A stretch of 64,000 nucleotides of DNA from Heyndrickxia sporothermodurans (GCA_016756695.1 CP066701.1:1950001-2014000), one strand, 5' to 3'. Counted from the stretch's first letter, positions 20,202 to 28,807 are shown. Numbers and translations are program-made. Notes: generated by a model not told the origin, from the letters alone.

Positions 20202-20234
20202 CTTAACAATAAGGTTAAACTGAGCTAAAAGGGG

Positions 20235-20858
20235 CTGAGTCAATTAAAACAGAGTAAAAGTAATGACAAAAATAAGGTTGTCCGAGATCAAATTCTTCAA
20301 GCAGCAAAGCAATTATTTGCGAAAAAAGGCTATGAAGGGACAACCGTAAGACAGATTTGTAATGAAGCAAATGTTTCATTGGCTCTCGTTTCGTATCATT
20401 TTGGAGGAAAGGAAAATGTTTTTTTTGAAATGTTCGAACCGATTAGACAATTGTTTGCGAATATGAAATATGATTTATCTGATCCACTAGGTGCACTTAC
20501 AACCTTTTGTAGACAGTTTGTTATTTTTAGAAATGAAGAACATGAATTAATTAGTATTTTACAGCAAGAGTTAGTGATGAATAGTCCAAGATTAGAGAAG
20601 CTAACAGATGTGTTTTTTCCTTCGTGGGAGCAACTTCGGTTGATTTTAAAAGAGTGTCACGAAGAAAACGTAATCCAATTTCCTTCGATTGATCTTGCGG
20701 TGAATTTTGCAATGGGAACATTAATGCATTCTTTTAATATTTCATTTTTAAATCGGAATCAATCGAAATTTACACCTGAACAGGTAGCAGATCTTGCGGT
20801 AAGCTTTATCATTAATGGATTGACATCTACTCATATGGGAAGAGGTAGAGAAAGATGA
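20235..20858 (+). CDS. TetR/AcrR-family regulator with unusual start
   Basis: About 207 residues. The HTH region is complete only if reading starts near 20235: LSQLKQSKSNDKNKVVRDQI, then LQAAKQLFAKKGYEGTTVRQ and NVSLALVSYHFGGKENVF. No ATG, GTG or TTG exists before the HTH in this frame; the frame opens at 20229 and a CTG at 20235 sits directly on AAAAGGGG. A start lost to mutation, a rare CTG start, or a deletion next to the 20122 repeat are possible. Stop overlaps the next gene (ATGA). Confidence 0.75.
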   Translation: MSQLKQSKSNDKNKVVRDQILQAAKQLFAKKGYEGTTVRQICNEANVSLALVSYHFGGKENVFFEMFEPIRQLFANMKYDLSDPLGALTTFCRQFVIFRNEEHELISILQQELVMNSPRLEKLTDVFFPSWEQLRLILKECHEENVIQFPSIDLAVNFAMGTLMHSFNISFLNRNQSKFTPEQVADLAVSFIINGLTSTHMGRGRER

Positions 20859-21589
20859 AAGCAGCAAAAATATATGGGGCAAAAGATATTCGAGTAGAAG
20901 AAGCAGAAATACCTGTACTTGAAAATGGAATGGTGAAGGTTAAAGTTGAATATGCGGGTATTTGTGGAAGTGATATGCATGAATATTTAGCAGGAACTTA
21001 TCCAATGCGTACTCAACCTGTTTTAGGTCATGAGTTTTCTGGTGTAGTAGTTGAAGTAGGAGAAGGAGTAACAAATGCAAAAGTGGGAGATCGGGTAGCC
21101 GTTGAACCACTTATTCCTTGTGGAAAATGTGATAATTGCCAAAGAGGTTTTGTGAATTTATGTACAGAGCGTCAAGGATATGGATACACGGTTTCAGGTG
21201 GATTTGCTCAATTTGCAGTGGTAAAGGAAGAGAATATTTTCCATCTACCTGAAAACATGAGTTTAGAACTTGGTGCACTTGTTGAGCCAACAGCTGTTGC
21301 GGTTCATGCTGTCCGTCAAAGTCAATTAAAACTTGGAGATACTGCAGCAATATTTGGTGCTGGTCCAATTGGATTATTGTTGCTACAAGCGGTTAAAGCA
21401 GCGGGAGCAAGTGAAGTTTTTATCGTGGAAGTTTCGGAAGAACGTCGTCAAAAAGCATTAGAACTTGGTGCTACACATGTGATTAATCCAATCGGTACAG
21501 ATGCAGTTGCCTTTATCCGTGAACAAACGAACGGTGGAGTAAATGTAGCTTTTGACGCAGCAGGTGTACAAACCAACCCCTTAAAGTAA
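20855..21589 (+). pseudogene. bdhA: 2,3-butanediol dehydrogenase-like zinc alcohol dehydrogenase, 3' truncated
   Basis: 244 residues of a family that is usually near 345. Catalytic zinc ligands C-G-I-C-G-S-D and GHE (LGHEFSGVV), the structural zinc cysteines (PCGKCDNCQRGFVNLC) and the cofactor loop GAGPIGLLLLQ are intact. After FDAAGVQTNP the homology stops and a stop codon follows, removing the last third including the rest of the Rossmann domain. An unrelated amidase-like gene begins 45 bp on without its own front end, so a deletion has joined two genes. Overlap with TetR suggests former TetR control. Confidence 0.85.
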
Positions 21590-21633
21590 TGTTATAAAAG
21601 CTAAATTCTATTAAGGCAACAACGTTAGGTGAG

Positions 21634-22197
21634 ATGAAAGAAGAAATAGAGAAAGAAGAAGCAACGGCTGAATTATTAGGACAATATGAACCAGAGGCTA
21701 CTGGGACAATTAACTTAAAAAATGCAAGAGCTTATGCAGAAAAACATTATAAAAATTATAATAAGGGCTACCCTGAATTCGGTAATGATTGTACAAATTT
21801 TGTTTCTCAAATATTAGCAGAAGGTGGAAGAAGAGAAGTCTATCCTATGCATCTTCCATCTTATACAACTGATTCGAAGTATTGGTATATGAAAAAACGT
21901 CCTGATAATTCTTGGGGATGGAGTAAATCTTGGACTGTAGTATCGGATCTTTATGCTCATTTAGTGAGAACACAAAAAGGATATAGTAGTACAAGTAAAA
22001 GTTCTATTATTAGTAATGCAAAATCTGGAGACGTAATTCAATTTAAAAAGCCAGGGGCAGACCGTTATTCTCATACAATGTGGATTTATGAAAAGCAAAG
22101 TAGTAATCTCTTACTTTCCGGCCATGATAATGATTATTTAAAACGTAGCTTTAATGCAATAACGGGTTATGCAAAATATAGAATAATCAAAATGTAA
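21634..22197 (+). pseudogene. amidase_6-type putative cell-wall amidase, 5' truncated
   Basis: 187 residues from ATG 21634. The region INLKNARAYAEKHYKNYNKG, GNDCTNFVSQ, HTMWIYEK and SGHDNDYLKR is the amidase_6 (CHAP/NlpC-like) fold with the catalytic Cys in NDCTNF and His in HTMW. Family members usually carry a signal peptide and an N-terminal region; none is present and the ribosome site is poor. Frame is open upstream to 21597, which fits a deletion junction with the bdhA fragment. Product, if made, would stay inside the cell. Confidence 0.75.
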
Positions 22198-22214
22198 TAG
22201 AGAGGAAGATTAAC

Positions 22215-22583
22215 ATAAAAAAGAAAAAAGTTATTGGACTAATTGTGCTTTTATTTGTAGTTTTCATCGTATTGTTAAGTTCTATAACTATTTTTTCATA
22301 TGAAGAATCTAAAAAGTTTAAAGGATTTCCTGTACCGAAACATGCAAAATTAACGAAAAGTAGGGCGGATTTTGAGGCGTATGATTGGTCACCTGCTTCG
22401 GAGGAAGAAGGACTTCCCTTAAGATATCTTCTTATCATCAAACTTAAAGGTTGGAAAAAGACGTTTGAAGAAGGTTCTTTAACAATCTATGAAAAGGATG
22501 GATATAAGATCGATGTCATATCCCAAACGGATTATTTATCTTTAGGGATAGATTCGGATTCCAAAAATGACAATAAAGAATAA
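22215..22583 (+). CDS. hypothetical membrane-anchored protein with possible ATA start
   Basis: From ATA 22215 the frame gives IKKKKVIGLIVLLFVVFIVL, an ideal membrane anchor or signal, 6 bases behind AGAGGAAG. No ATG lies before it; GTG 22245 would cut the anchor. About 122 residues; the outer part (KGFPVPKHAKLTKSRADFEA, YDWSPASEEEGLPLRYLLII) matches no family I know, but looks like small Bacillus lipoprotein-like exported proteins. Ends before a terminator. ATA as start is rare, so an ATG-to-ATA mutation or misread is possible. Confidence 0.6.
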   Translation: MKKKKVIGLIVLLFVVFIVLLSSITIFSYEESKKFKGFPVPKHAKLTKSRADFEAYDWSPASEEEGLPLRYLLIIKLKGWKKTFEEGSLTIYEKDGYKIDVISQTDYLSLGIDSDSKNDNKE

Positions 22584-22647
22584 AGGGTAAAAAAGCTTTC
22601 GGTGTAGATTAAAAAGAAGATGTTTGCACAAACCTTAGTGATATAAG

Positions 22648-22690
22648 AAAAATGACTATCAAAAAGTGTAGTAGTTGATAGTCATTTTTT
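22648..22690. terminator. terminator
   Basis: AAAAATGACTATCAA (22648-22662) pairs perfectly with TTGATAGTCATTTTT (22675-22689), 12-base loop, flanked by A and T runs and so usable in both directions. The following stretch to 23025 holds no gene with clear start signals. Confidence 0.9.
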
Positions 22691-23025
22691 ATTATAGATC
22701 AAATGGCTCTTTTAAAAGCTTGAATTTCTTAATGCAAGGAAGATTGCTAGTGTAATAAAGAAATTTACTGCCAATGATGCTGTTCAGAATCCTGCTTGCA
22801 GCCTCCCACAATAAAAAAGCAAGACTCTCATCCCATTTACCATATATCTCGTAGGCAAAATAGGACCAAATATTTGAGGGACGATAGGCAAAGTCGAGAA
22901 AGGAACAGCTCCTCCACTTGTCGCTAGTATATCCTTATGATATTGAATCGTATATTAAAGGAAAAGAACGACTCGTTATCGAAAAGGAAAGAAAGGCATT
23001 GGCGTGGTATAGGGAGATTGGAAAT

Positions 23026-23469
23026 ATGCCTGAAACCGAGCATAGTACATATATAAAGGTGGAGAAAGAAAAATTATATGAAATACTTTCTTCATCTGAA
23101 GGATGGAACGCATGGTTTACAGATGATACTTCTCTCACACTGAATTCTGACGGAACGGGTGATATTCGATTAGGATGGAGTGATTTTGGCAGCAGAAAAG
23201 AAAATGTTGAGGATGGCGGTAAAATACTTGAGGCAATCCCTAATAAATCATTTGTTTTTCAATGGTCTCCGGGCGAAAGTATAACTACAGTATCTATTAA
23301 ACTTGAGAAATATAAAGATGGAACTCTAGTAAGGCTAAGAGAAACGGGATACTCTAGTTCTGAAAAGGACTTAGCTGCTTATTTAGGGTGCGCTGTAGGT
23401 TGGGGAGAGGCGTTAACGCTATTAAAGGTTTACCTAGAATATGGTATTGTGTGCAAACAAGATTTGTAG
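23026..23469 (+). CDS. SRPBCC/AHSA1-domain protein
   Basis: 147 residues from ATG 23026, preceded by AGGGAGA at 9 bases. HSTYIKVEKEKLYEILSSSE at the start, WNAWFTDDT, and FVFQWSPGES...KLEKY form the START-like AHSA1 fold that binds hydrophobic ligands. An in-frame extension from TTG 22918 adds 36 charged residues; the domain begins right after 23026, so the shorter form is preferred. Followed 26 bp on by DinB, a common pairing for small stress-type proteins. Confidence 0.8.
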   Translation: MPETEHSTYIKVEKEKLYEILSSSEGWNAWFTDDTSLTLNSDGTGDIRLGWSDFGSRKENVEDGGKILEAIPNKSFVFQWSPGESITTVSIKLEKYKDGTLVRLRETGYSSSEKDLAAYLGCAVGWGEALTLLKVYLEYGIVCKQDL

Positions 23470-23495
23470 ACCATTTTAAAAAGGGGTAGATAAAT

Positions 23496-24020
23496 TTGGA
23501 GAAAAAATCACTATTCGTATCGTCTTTAGCAGGATATGAAGAAGAAATTGGCCGTTGGCTATGGTGTTTAGAAGATGTTCGACGCACCATAAAACAGAGA
23601 TTATCTGGAATTAGTCAAAGCGATCTTGATACAAAAATCGATGAAAGACAAACGATTGGCTCACTTTTATATCATATCGCTTTAATCGAAGCCGATTGGT
23701 TATATGAGGAAGTGTTATGTACTGAATGGGACCCAGAAATACGAGAGTTGTTTCCGTTCGAATGCCGTTCTGATGACGATTCATTAGCCCATATCGAAGG
23801 ACAAAGTTTGGAAGCGCATTTTGATCGTCTTAACAAGGTACGTGAAGTTTTTCTTTCACATTTTCGTACAATGGATCTTATAGATTGGCGGAAACCAAGG
23901 GTCCTTGAAAAATACGATGTCACACCTGAATGGGTCGTCTACCACTTAATTGAGCACGAATCCCATCATAGAGGACAGATTTTTCAATTACTTAGTAAAT
24001 TAAAGCATGAACGTATTTAA
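23496..24020 (+). CDS. DinB-family protein
   Basis: 174 residues from TTG 23496 with AAAAAGGGG upstream. Four-helix bundle with three-His metal site: YHIALIEADW, then VYHLIEHESHHRGQI near the C-terminus. By family, a cytoplasmic metal-dependent protein, some members being bacillithiol or mycothiol transferases. FosB, another thiol transferase, is encoded 2.4 kb on. Substrate unknown. Terminator follows. Confidence 0.85.
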   Translation: MEKKSLFVSSLAGYEEEIGRWLWCLEDVRRTIKQRLSGISQSDLDTKIDERQTIGSLLYHIALIEADWLYEEVLCTEWDPEIRELFPFECRSDDDSLAHIEGQSLEAHFDRLNKVREVFLSHFRTMDLIDWRKPRVLEKYDVTPEWVVYHLIEHESHHRGQIFQLLSKLKHERI

Positions 24021-24025
24021 TTATT

Positions 24026-24061
24026 AAAAAATCGACAGTTTAATTTGCTGTTGATTTTTTT
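24026..24061. terminator. terminator after DinB gene
   Basis: AAAAATCGACAG (about 24027-24038) pairs with CTGTTGATTTTT (24048-24059), one G-T pair, then T. Confidence 0.85.
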
Positions 24062-24153
24062 ATGTAGCCGTCTGAAAAAAGGATCTCAAAAAGGTATTTT
24101 TGTTTACAATGTAGAATTCCTTTTTTAGAAGGAAGGTCGAAAAGGTAAATATA

Positions 24154-24690
24154 ATGTTGAAAAGTGGTGAAAGAGTGTCGAAAGCAATCCCGAATAGAAT
24201 TCATATTATCGGTTCAGTTGGTAGTGGAAAAACAACTTTAGCCCGATCATTATCTAAAAAATTGAACATCCCATTTTATGAATTAGATAATGTTGTATGG
24301 ATAAGGACAAAATCCGGTGATGTGCAAAGGGGGCAGAAGGAAAGAGATAAGTATCTTACCGATATTGTAAGGTCAGAAGCATGGATTATCGAAGGTGTCC
24401 ATCATCCATGGGTATCTCCGAGCTGGGAAAAAGCGGACTTAATAATCTTTCTGGATACGGATTATTCAATAAGGACTTATCGAATCATTAAACGATATAT
24501 ACGACAAAAATTAGGACGCGAAAAAGCGAATTATCAACCGTCGTTTGACATGTTTAAAAAGATGTTCGGTTGGAATGCTTATTTCGAAAAGAAAAGCAAA
24601 CCTGAAATTATGGAGCTTTTAAGACCGTATGAGGAGAAATTGCTCATTTTAAAAGATAATAGAAGAAATATTTTGAATGAAGGTTCCTAA
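24154..24690 (+). CDS. P-loop nucleoside/nucleotide kinase-like protein (FlaR-like)
   Basis: 178 residues. IHIIGSVGSGKTTLARSLSK holds the Walker A loop near residue 20, followed by FYELDNVVW, AWIIEGVHHPW and ADLIIFLDTDYSIRTYRIIK. This is the small adenylate-kinase-like ATPase family often named topology modulation protein FlaR. No direct evidence on substrate. Start ATG 24154 has AAAAGG ahead; GTG 24175 is an alternative. The beta-clamp gene begins 12 bp after its stop and may be on the same mRNA. Confidence 0.8.
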   Translation: MLKSGERVSKAIPNRIHIIGSVGSGKTTLARSLSKKLNIPFYELDNVVWIRTKSGDVQRGQKERDKYLTDIVRSEAWIIEGVHHPWVSPSWEKADLIIFLDTDYSIRTYRIIKRYIRQKLGREKANYQPSFDMFKKMFGWNAYFEKKSKPEIMELLRPYEEKLLILKDNRRNILNEGS

Positions 24691-24701
24691 GGGGTGTGGA
24701 G

Positions 24702-25829
24702 ATGGAGTTTATTATTAATAACGACTGTTTCAATAAGGCGATTTCAGAGGTGAGGAAAGGAATTTCTTCGAAAACGCCTTTGCCGATTTTAACGGGTATT
24801 AAGATAGTCGTTAATAAGGAAAGTGTTATTTTAATCGGAAGTAATTCGGGTATCATCATTGAAAAAAGAATTCCTTTAATGATTGATGGAGTCAAAGTTT
24901 TAGAAATCGTACAACCGGGGAGTATTGTTATTCCGGCCAACTACTTGAGTGAAATCGTTAAGAAATTGCCATCTGATGTTCATATGAAAGCAAATGAAAA
25001 GCAGTTGATTACGATTCAATCTGATGAAATTATTACACATATAAGTGGCTTGAATGCGGATGATTATCCAAGACTTCCGGATATTCAGCAAAACTTCTGT
25101 ATAAAGATAGGAAGTAATGAATTAATCGAACTATTTAAACAGACGATGTTTGCTGCCTCATCAAACGAAATGAAGCCAGTATTAACGGGAGTTCATATGA
25201 ATTTTTTAGATGACAAACTTGTTGTTGTTGCAACAAATTCACATCGACTGTCTAGGAGAGAACTGTCTATAGAATCCGATGTGAATGCTTCTATCATAGT
25301 TCCACGGTCAAGCTTACTGGAGTTTACGAAGTTATTTATAGATTCAGGGGAATTAAAGCTGTTCATAACGAACAATTATATTGTCTTTCAGTCAAAGGAC
25401 ATGACTTTATATTCAAGATTAATCGATGGTGTGTATCCGAATACGGCTGGACTCATTCCAAAGGAATCAAAAACAAGAAATAGATTAACTACCAATCAAT
25501 TTTTAAAAGGAATAGATCGTGCCTGTTTGTTTGCAAGTGAATGGAGAAATAATAATGTGAATCTATCGATTGTAGAAGGGGATAAAATAAAGATTTCGTC
25601 ATTGGCATCGGAAATAGGAAAGATTGAGGAAACCCAAACGATTCAAATGGTTGAAGGACAGAAGGAACTGAGTATTTCTTTAGACGGAAGTTTTTTAAAG
25701 GATGCATTAAAGGTAATTCAGGAAGAAGAGATAATGATACAATTTGGCGGATCAATGAGTCCAATATTCATACAACCTGTCGGCAATCCATCGTTTCTGC
25801 AACTCATATCGCCGGTTCGGACGTATTAA
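24702..25829 (+). CDS. DNA polymerase III beta subunit (sliding clamp) paralogue
   Basis: 375 residues, the full length of DnaN, with all three clamp domains: MEFIINNDCFNKAISEVRKG, TPLPILTGI, ISGLNADDYPRLP, MKPVLTGVHM, VATNSHRLSRREL and the C-terminal PVGNPSFLQLISPVRTY, which keeps the hydrophobic partner-binding pocket. Start ATG 24702 has AAGGGG nine bases upstream. The neighbours (kinase, GNAT, FosB) show that this is not the dnaA-dnaN origin locus, so it is a second clamp. Known in some Bacillus genomes; whether it pairs with a repair polymerase is open. Confidence 0.9.
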   Translation: MEFIINNDCFNKAISEVRKGISSKTPLPILTGIKIVVNKESVILIGSNSGIIIEKRIPLMIDGVKVLEIVQPGSIVIPANYLSEIVKKLPSDVHMKANEKQLITIQSDEIITHISGLNADDYPRLPDIQQNFCIKIGSNELIELFKQTMFAASSNEMKPVLTGVHMNFLDDKLVVVATNSHRLSRRELSIESDVNASIIVPRSSLLEFTKLFIDSGELKLFITNNYIVFQSKDMTLYSRLIDGVYPNTAGLIPKESKTRNRLTTNQFLKGIDRACLFASEWRNNNVNLSIVEGDKIKISSLASEIGKIEETQTIQMVEGQKELSISLDGSFLKDALKVIQEEEIMIQFGGSMSPIFIQPVGNPSFLQLISPVRTY

Positions 25830-25844
25830 AAGGGGGAGATTTAT

Positions 25845-26384
25845 ATGTTTCCGGTTTTAGAAACAGAGAGAATGAAATTGAGAGAAATAGTTGAAGAAGA
25901 TGCGGGCGACATTTTTTCTTGTTTTTCTAATGAACAAGTCACGAGGTACTATGGGCAAGAACCATTTGTAAAAGTTGATCAGGCAAAGCAAATGGTCCAT
26001 CTTTTTGCAAAAAATTATGAGGAAAAACGAGGGATTCGTTGGGGAATGGAGAGAAAGGGAACAAAAGGATTAATCGGTACGATTGGCCTGAATGCATGGT
26101 CACCAACACATAAGCGTGCGGAAATTGGCTATGAAATCCATCCGGACTTTTGGCGCAAAGGTTATGCTAAAGAGGCAATTTCAGAGATTGTTACATATGG
26201 ACTTGAAGAGCTAGGACTCATGAGAATTGGTGCCGTTGTTTTTCTGGAAAACACAGCTTCCAATGAACTTTTACTAAAAATGGGCTTTCAGCATGAAGGT
26301 GTGTTGAAAAATTATATTCATCAAAATGGACGGTCGTATGATACGAATGTTTATGGGTTATGTAAAGTTGTGGATAAGGGCTGA
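25845..26384 (+). CDS. GNAT acetyltransferase, RimJ/RimL type
   Basis: 179 residues. [20 protein letters not shown] at the start and [20 protein letters not shown], the acetyl-CoA pyrophosphate loop, are typical of ribosomal-protein N-acetyltransferase-like enzymes. [20 protein letters not shown] and [13 protein letters not shown] complete the fold. Target may be a protein N-terminus or a small molecule. AAAGGGGGAG precedes the ATG; its stop overlaps the fosB start (TGATG), so the two are translationally coupled. Confidence 0.9.
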   Translation: MFPVLETERMKLREIVEEDAGDIFSCFSNEQVTRYYGQEPFVKVDQAKQMVHLFAKNYEEKRGIRWGMERKGTKGLIGTIGLNAWSPTHKRAEIGYEIHPDFWRKGYAKEAISEIVTYGLEELGLMRIGAVVFLENTASNELLLKMGFQHEGVLKNYIHQNGRSYDTNVYGLCKVVDKG

Positions 26385-26803
26385 TGGCGATTAAAGGTGT
26401 GAATCATTTCTTATTTTCTGTATCAAATTTAGAAGCATCAATTGAATTTTATCGGAATGTGTTTGATGCAAAGCTGCTTGTTAAGGGAAGGAGCCTTGCC
26501 TATTTTGATTTAAATGGGATATGGCTTGCATTAAATGAAGAAAAGGATATTTCGCGTGAGGAAATCCATCTATCATATACACATATTGCTTTCTCTGTTG
26601 ATGAAGAAGATTTCGATACAATGGTAGAAAAGTTACGTTCGTTCCATATGAATATTCTTCCCGGTCGAGAGCGAGATGAAAAGGATAAACGCTCCATTTA
26701 TTTTACTGATCCAGATGGGCATAAATTTGAGTTTCATACAGGGACACTGGAAGATAGGATGGCGTATTATCGAGAAGAAAAGGATCATATGGAATTTTAT
26801 TAA
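26384..26803 (+). CDS. fosB: metallothiol transferase FosB (fosfomycin resistance type)
   Basis: 139 residues, two vicinal-oxygen-chelate repeats. Metal ligands are in place: His8 ([10 protein letters not shown]), His67 (SYTHIAF) and Glu116 (GHKFEFHTG), as are [12 protein letters not shown] and the C-terminal [10 protein letters not shown]. Known for FosB: adds bacillithiol (or cysteine) to the epoxide of fosfomycin with a divalent metal, giving intrinsic low-level resistance in Bacillus. Coupled to the GNAT gene ahead; terminator follows. Confidence 0.93.
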   Translation: MAIKGVNHFLFSVSNLEASIEFYRNVFDAKLLVKGRSLAYFDLNGIWLALNEEKDISREEIHLSYTHIAFSVDEEDFDTMVEKLRSFHMNILPGRERDEKDKRSIYFTDPDGHKFEFHTGTLEDRMAYYREEKDHMEFY

Positions 26804-26815
26804 GTTTAAAAAGCG

Positions 26816-26858
26816 GAGCCTGTTTTGGACAAAGGATGTTTCAAAACAGGCTCATTTT
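26816..26858 (+). terminator. terminator after fosB
   Basis: GAGCCTGTTTTG (26816-26827) pairs perfectly with CAAAACAGGCTC (26842-26853), followed by ATTTTGA. Confidence 0.9.
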
Positions 26859-26859
26859 G

Positions 26860-26970
26860 ATACGGGAAGATGAAGAGCGAAAGTCCAATCCCACGTGAAC
26901 GAATCCGTACGATTCGAGAAGATAAAGAACGAAAAAACAGTCTCATGTGGACGAATCCGTTCATACGGGT
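26860..26970. repeat. 52-bp tandem repeat array, locus 3 (about two units)
   Basis: GTGAACGAATCCG starts at 26895 and GTGGACGAATCCG at 26947, again 52 bp apart, with a partial unit before them (GATACGGGAAGATGAAGAGCG). Same family as the arrays at 11635 and 16355. Confidence 0.85.
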
Positions 26971-27397
26971 GGTTCGTTAGTTAAATAAGGATCGTCATTC
27001 GTTGCTGAAGGATTACGGAAAAATTATTCATCTGAAGATTCATCTTTCTTCACCAATATCAGAGAAAGAATTTCGATCACATGCGAATTTTGCTTTGACT
27101 TTTCTAAAAATGACAAAGGGATTTGGCCGTTTTTGGCGGCCGCTCTATTTTTATATGTAAAGTTCTCAATTTTTGCCTCTGGAAAGTACTGATGAAAATA
27201 TCCACCTAAGGATAAGTTTTTTTACGTTTGGATCAGAAAAAAGATAGAAAAAGAAGAGGTTTAGCACCCAAAAAGAAAGTAATCGAAAAAATGGGAGTTA
27301 AAGAAAAAGTGATTCATCGATTGCCAAGCGTTTTGAATAAAGGACGGCGGATATTTTTTTAAATTAATGAACATTATATATGTTGAGCGGGAGGTGA
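26971..27397. other. gene-free stretch with decayed coding remnants
   Basis: No reading frame with start signals. Lysine-rich fragments such as GLAPKKKVIEKMGVKEKV (about 27260-27320) look like broken coding sequence. No structured RNA or repeat was recognised. Confidence 0.4.
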
Positions 27398-27403
27398 ATG
27401 TTG

Positions 27404-27550
27404 ATGGAGAATAACAAAAAAACAAAATCATCCAATACAAAAAATGGATCAGGGTCTTCATATAATAAGAATCACGCGGGTCATTTACCAGACTATGGTG
27501 GAAATGATGTGGATCCGAATGCAAAAGGGATTGTAACTAAGGATGAATAG
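27404..27550 (+). CDS. 48-residue hydrophilic small protein
   Basis: ATG 27404 with GGGAGGTG seven bases upstream, a strong site. Sequence is polar and Asn/Lys/Ser-rich (MENNKKTKSSNTKNGSGSS) ending HLPDYGGNDVDPNAKGIVTK. No family recognised; composition recalls small sporulation-time proteins of Bacillus. Fifty-eight bases upstream of the DUF2383-type gene and maybe co-transcribed. Confidence 0.6.
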   Translation: MENNKKTKSSNTKNGSGSSYNKNHAGHLPDYGGNDVDPNAKGIVTKDE

Positions 27551-27608
27551 TACTCATGATAAGACGCCTCGTTATTGGCGTTTTTCTTATATAGTTAGGA
27601 GGGTAAAT

Positions 27609-28034
27609 ATGGTAAATAATCACGTAATCAACACGTTGAATGATTTTTTGAAAGGTCAATATATGGGGATACATGCTTATGAAAACTATATTCAAAAAAT
27701 ATCGGATGAACAAATCAAACGAGAGCTTCAAAAGATTCAGCAAGAACTTAAAAACGATGCTTCCAAAGTTGCAGAAAGAATTCAAAATCTCGGGGGAAAA
27801 CCTGCTGATAGTGAGGGCATCGTTGGTTCCATACAAGGTTATCTCAATCATTTTACAATTCCAAATGATACATCCGAGATGCTGGAAGATGCGTTAAATG
27901 GTGAAAATAAAGGGATACAGATGGCAAAAGAAATCGTTAGAGGGGATCTCGATCCGGAAAGTCTTCAGTTAATTAAAGAACTTCTTAATAAAGATAGGAG
28001 TCATGTAGAGCGATTGCGGGGATTAATTCAATAA
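27609..28034 (+). CDS. DUF2383-type ferritin-like four-helix protein
   Basis: 141 residues from ATG 27609, with TTAGGAGGG six bases ahead. Helical throughout: LNDFLKGQYMGIHAYENYIQ, ELQKIQQELKNDASKVAERI, then MLEDALNGENKGIQMAKEI and NKDRSHVERLRGLIQ. Glu and His residues at helix positions (HAYENY, LNGENKG, DRSHVERL) recall the ferritin-like PA2169/DUF2383 group; metal binding is inferred only. Proteins of this group are often tied to sporulation or stress in Bacilli. Confidence 0.75.
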   Translation: MVNNHVINTLNDFLKGQYMGIHAYENYIQKISDEQIKRELQKIQQELKNDASKVAERIQNLGGKPADSEGIVGSIQGYLNHFTIPNDTSEMLEDALNGENKGIQMAKEIVRGDLDPESLQLIKELLNKDRSHVERLRGLIQ

Positions 28035-28293
28035 GGAGATGGTTTTCTGAATTGTATAATTGAGGTGAAAAAGGGATGCCACGTTATTCAAATAAATGGA
28101 GGATATTGAAATCATCGATGGATCCTCTTTTCAATTGAAAATTAAGGAAATTAAAGGAAGGGTTTCTTTTCTTCTTGTCGAATAATAGATTAAGAGTAAT
28201 TTTAAAAGGAGCTCTTCGTGAACAGATGGATCAAATTAGTGAATTTCTCTCCCAAAATAGTAGAACTTTTTGTAAAAGGGAAGAGGTGATTTC
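28035..28293 (+). other. short stretch with fragmentary small frames
   Basis: ATG 28076 follows GAGGTGAAAAAGGG but stops after 20 codons. An overlapping frame from ATG 28096 gives MEDIEIIDGSSFQLKIKEIK then GRVSFLLVE (29 residues), perhaps the rest of the same gene after a frameshift. From TTG 28175 a 40-residue basic frame runs into the start of the membrane gene at 28294. None can be called with confidence. Confidence 0.3.
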
Positions 28294-28746
28294 TTGAATT
28301 ATTATATGAGGGTACTCATCACGGTTATTTTGGTATTGGCAATTATAGGGATTGCATTTCTGTGGGGATTTATCGCTAAGAAATTTGAGAAAAGGTATGT
28401 TACACTTATTCAATCGAAAAAAGGGAAAGCACTGATCATTTCAGGAGCATATCTGATTTAATTGTCACTGGTGGTCATAATTTCTTTTCAATTTAGGACC
28501 TTTATTATAGATACGTTATTTGTATTTAGTTTCATTATTTCCGGAATAGCTTGGCTATACTCTTATTTTCGAACCTATTCAGTGAATCAGCAAAAGGTCA
28601 TTAATAAGCAATACGGCGGCGACTATAGTGTGAGTGAAATAAAAGTATTTAAGTTGGCATTAAATCCTTTTTTGATAGGAATCTATTCTTTTTCTATTAT
28701 CGGCATCGTTGTAAGTTTTTTATATTATCTACCTTACTTTTTTTAG
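28294..28746 (+). pseudogene. membrane protein gene with one in-frame stop
   Basis: TTG 28294 follows AAGAGGTG. Two frames of 55 and 94 codons lie in the same phase, split only by TAA at 28459-28461. Read through, they form one 150-residue protein with four helices; the stop falls inside the second one (KALIISGAYLI / LSLVVIISF). The C-terminal half (VINKQYGGDYSVSEIKVFKL) has no start site of its own. No family recognised. A point mutation (for example TTA or CAA to TAA) or a sequence error is the simplest explanation. Confidence 0.65.
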
Positions 28747-28772
28747 TCTTGAGTTTTCTACATAATAATATC

Positions 28773-28802
28773 ATAAAGAAGGACCCCGTTTAGGAGTCCT
28801 CT
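28773..28802 (-). terminator. weak hairpin behind the FbpB-like gene
   Basis: On the minus strand GGACTCC and GGGGTCC pair over a short loop, followed by TTCTTTAT. May end the FbpB-like transcript and, on the plus strand, the membrane gene before it. Confidence 0.4.
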
Positions 28803-28807
28803 TATCA

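Noticed and set aside
24702-25829. Chromosomal origin region because of dnaN
   Set aside because: dnaA, recF and gyrB are absent and the neighbours are accessory genes.
28462-28746. Independent gene starting at TTG 28462
   Set aside because: It begins directly behind a stop in the same frame, in the middle of a membrane helix and without a ribosome site; more likely the second half of one gene.
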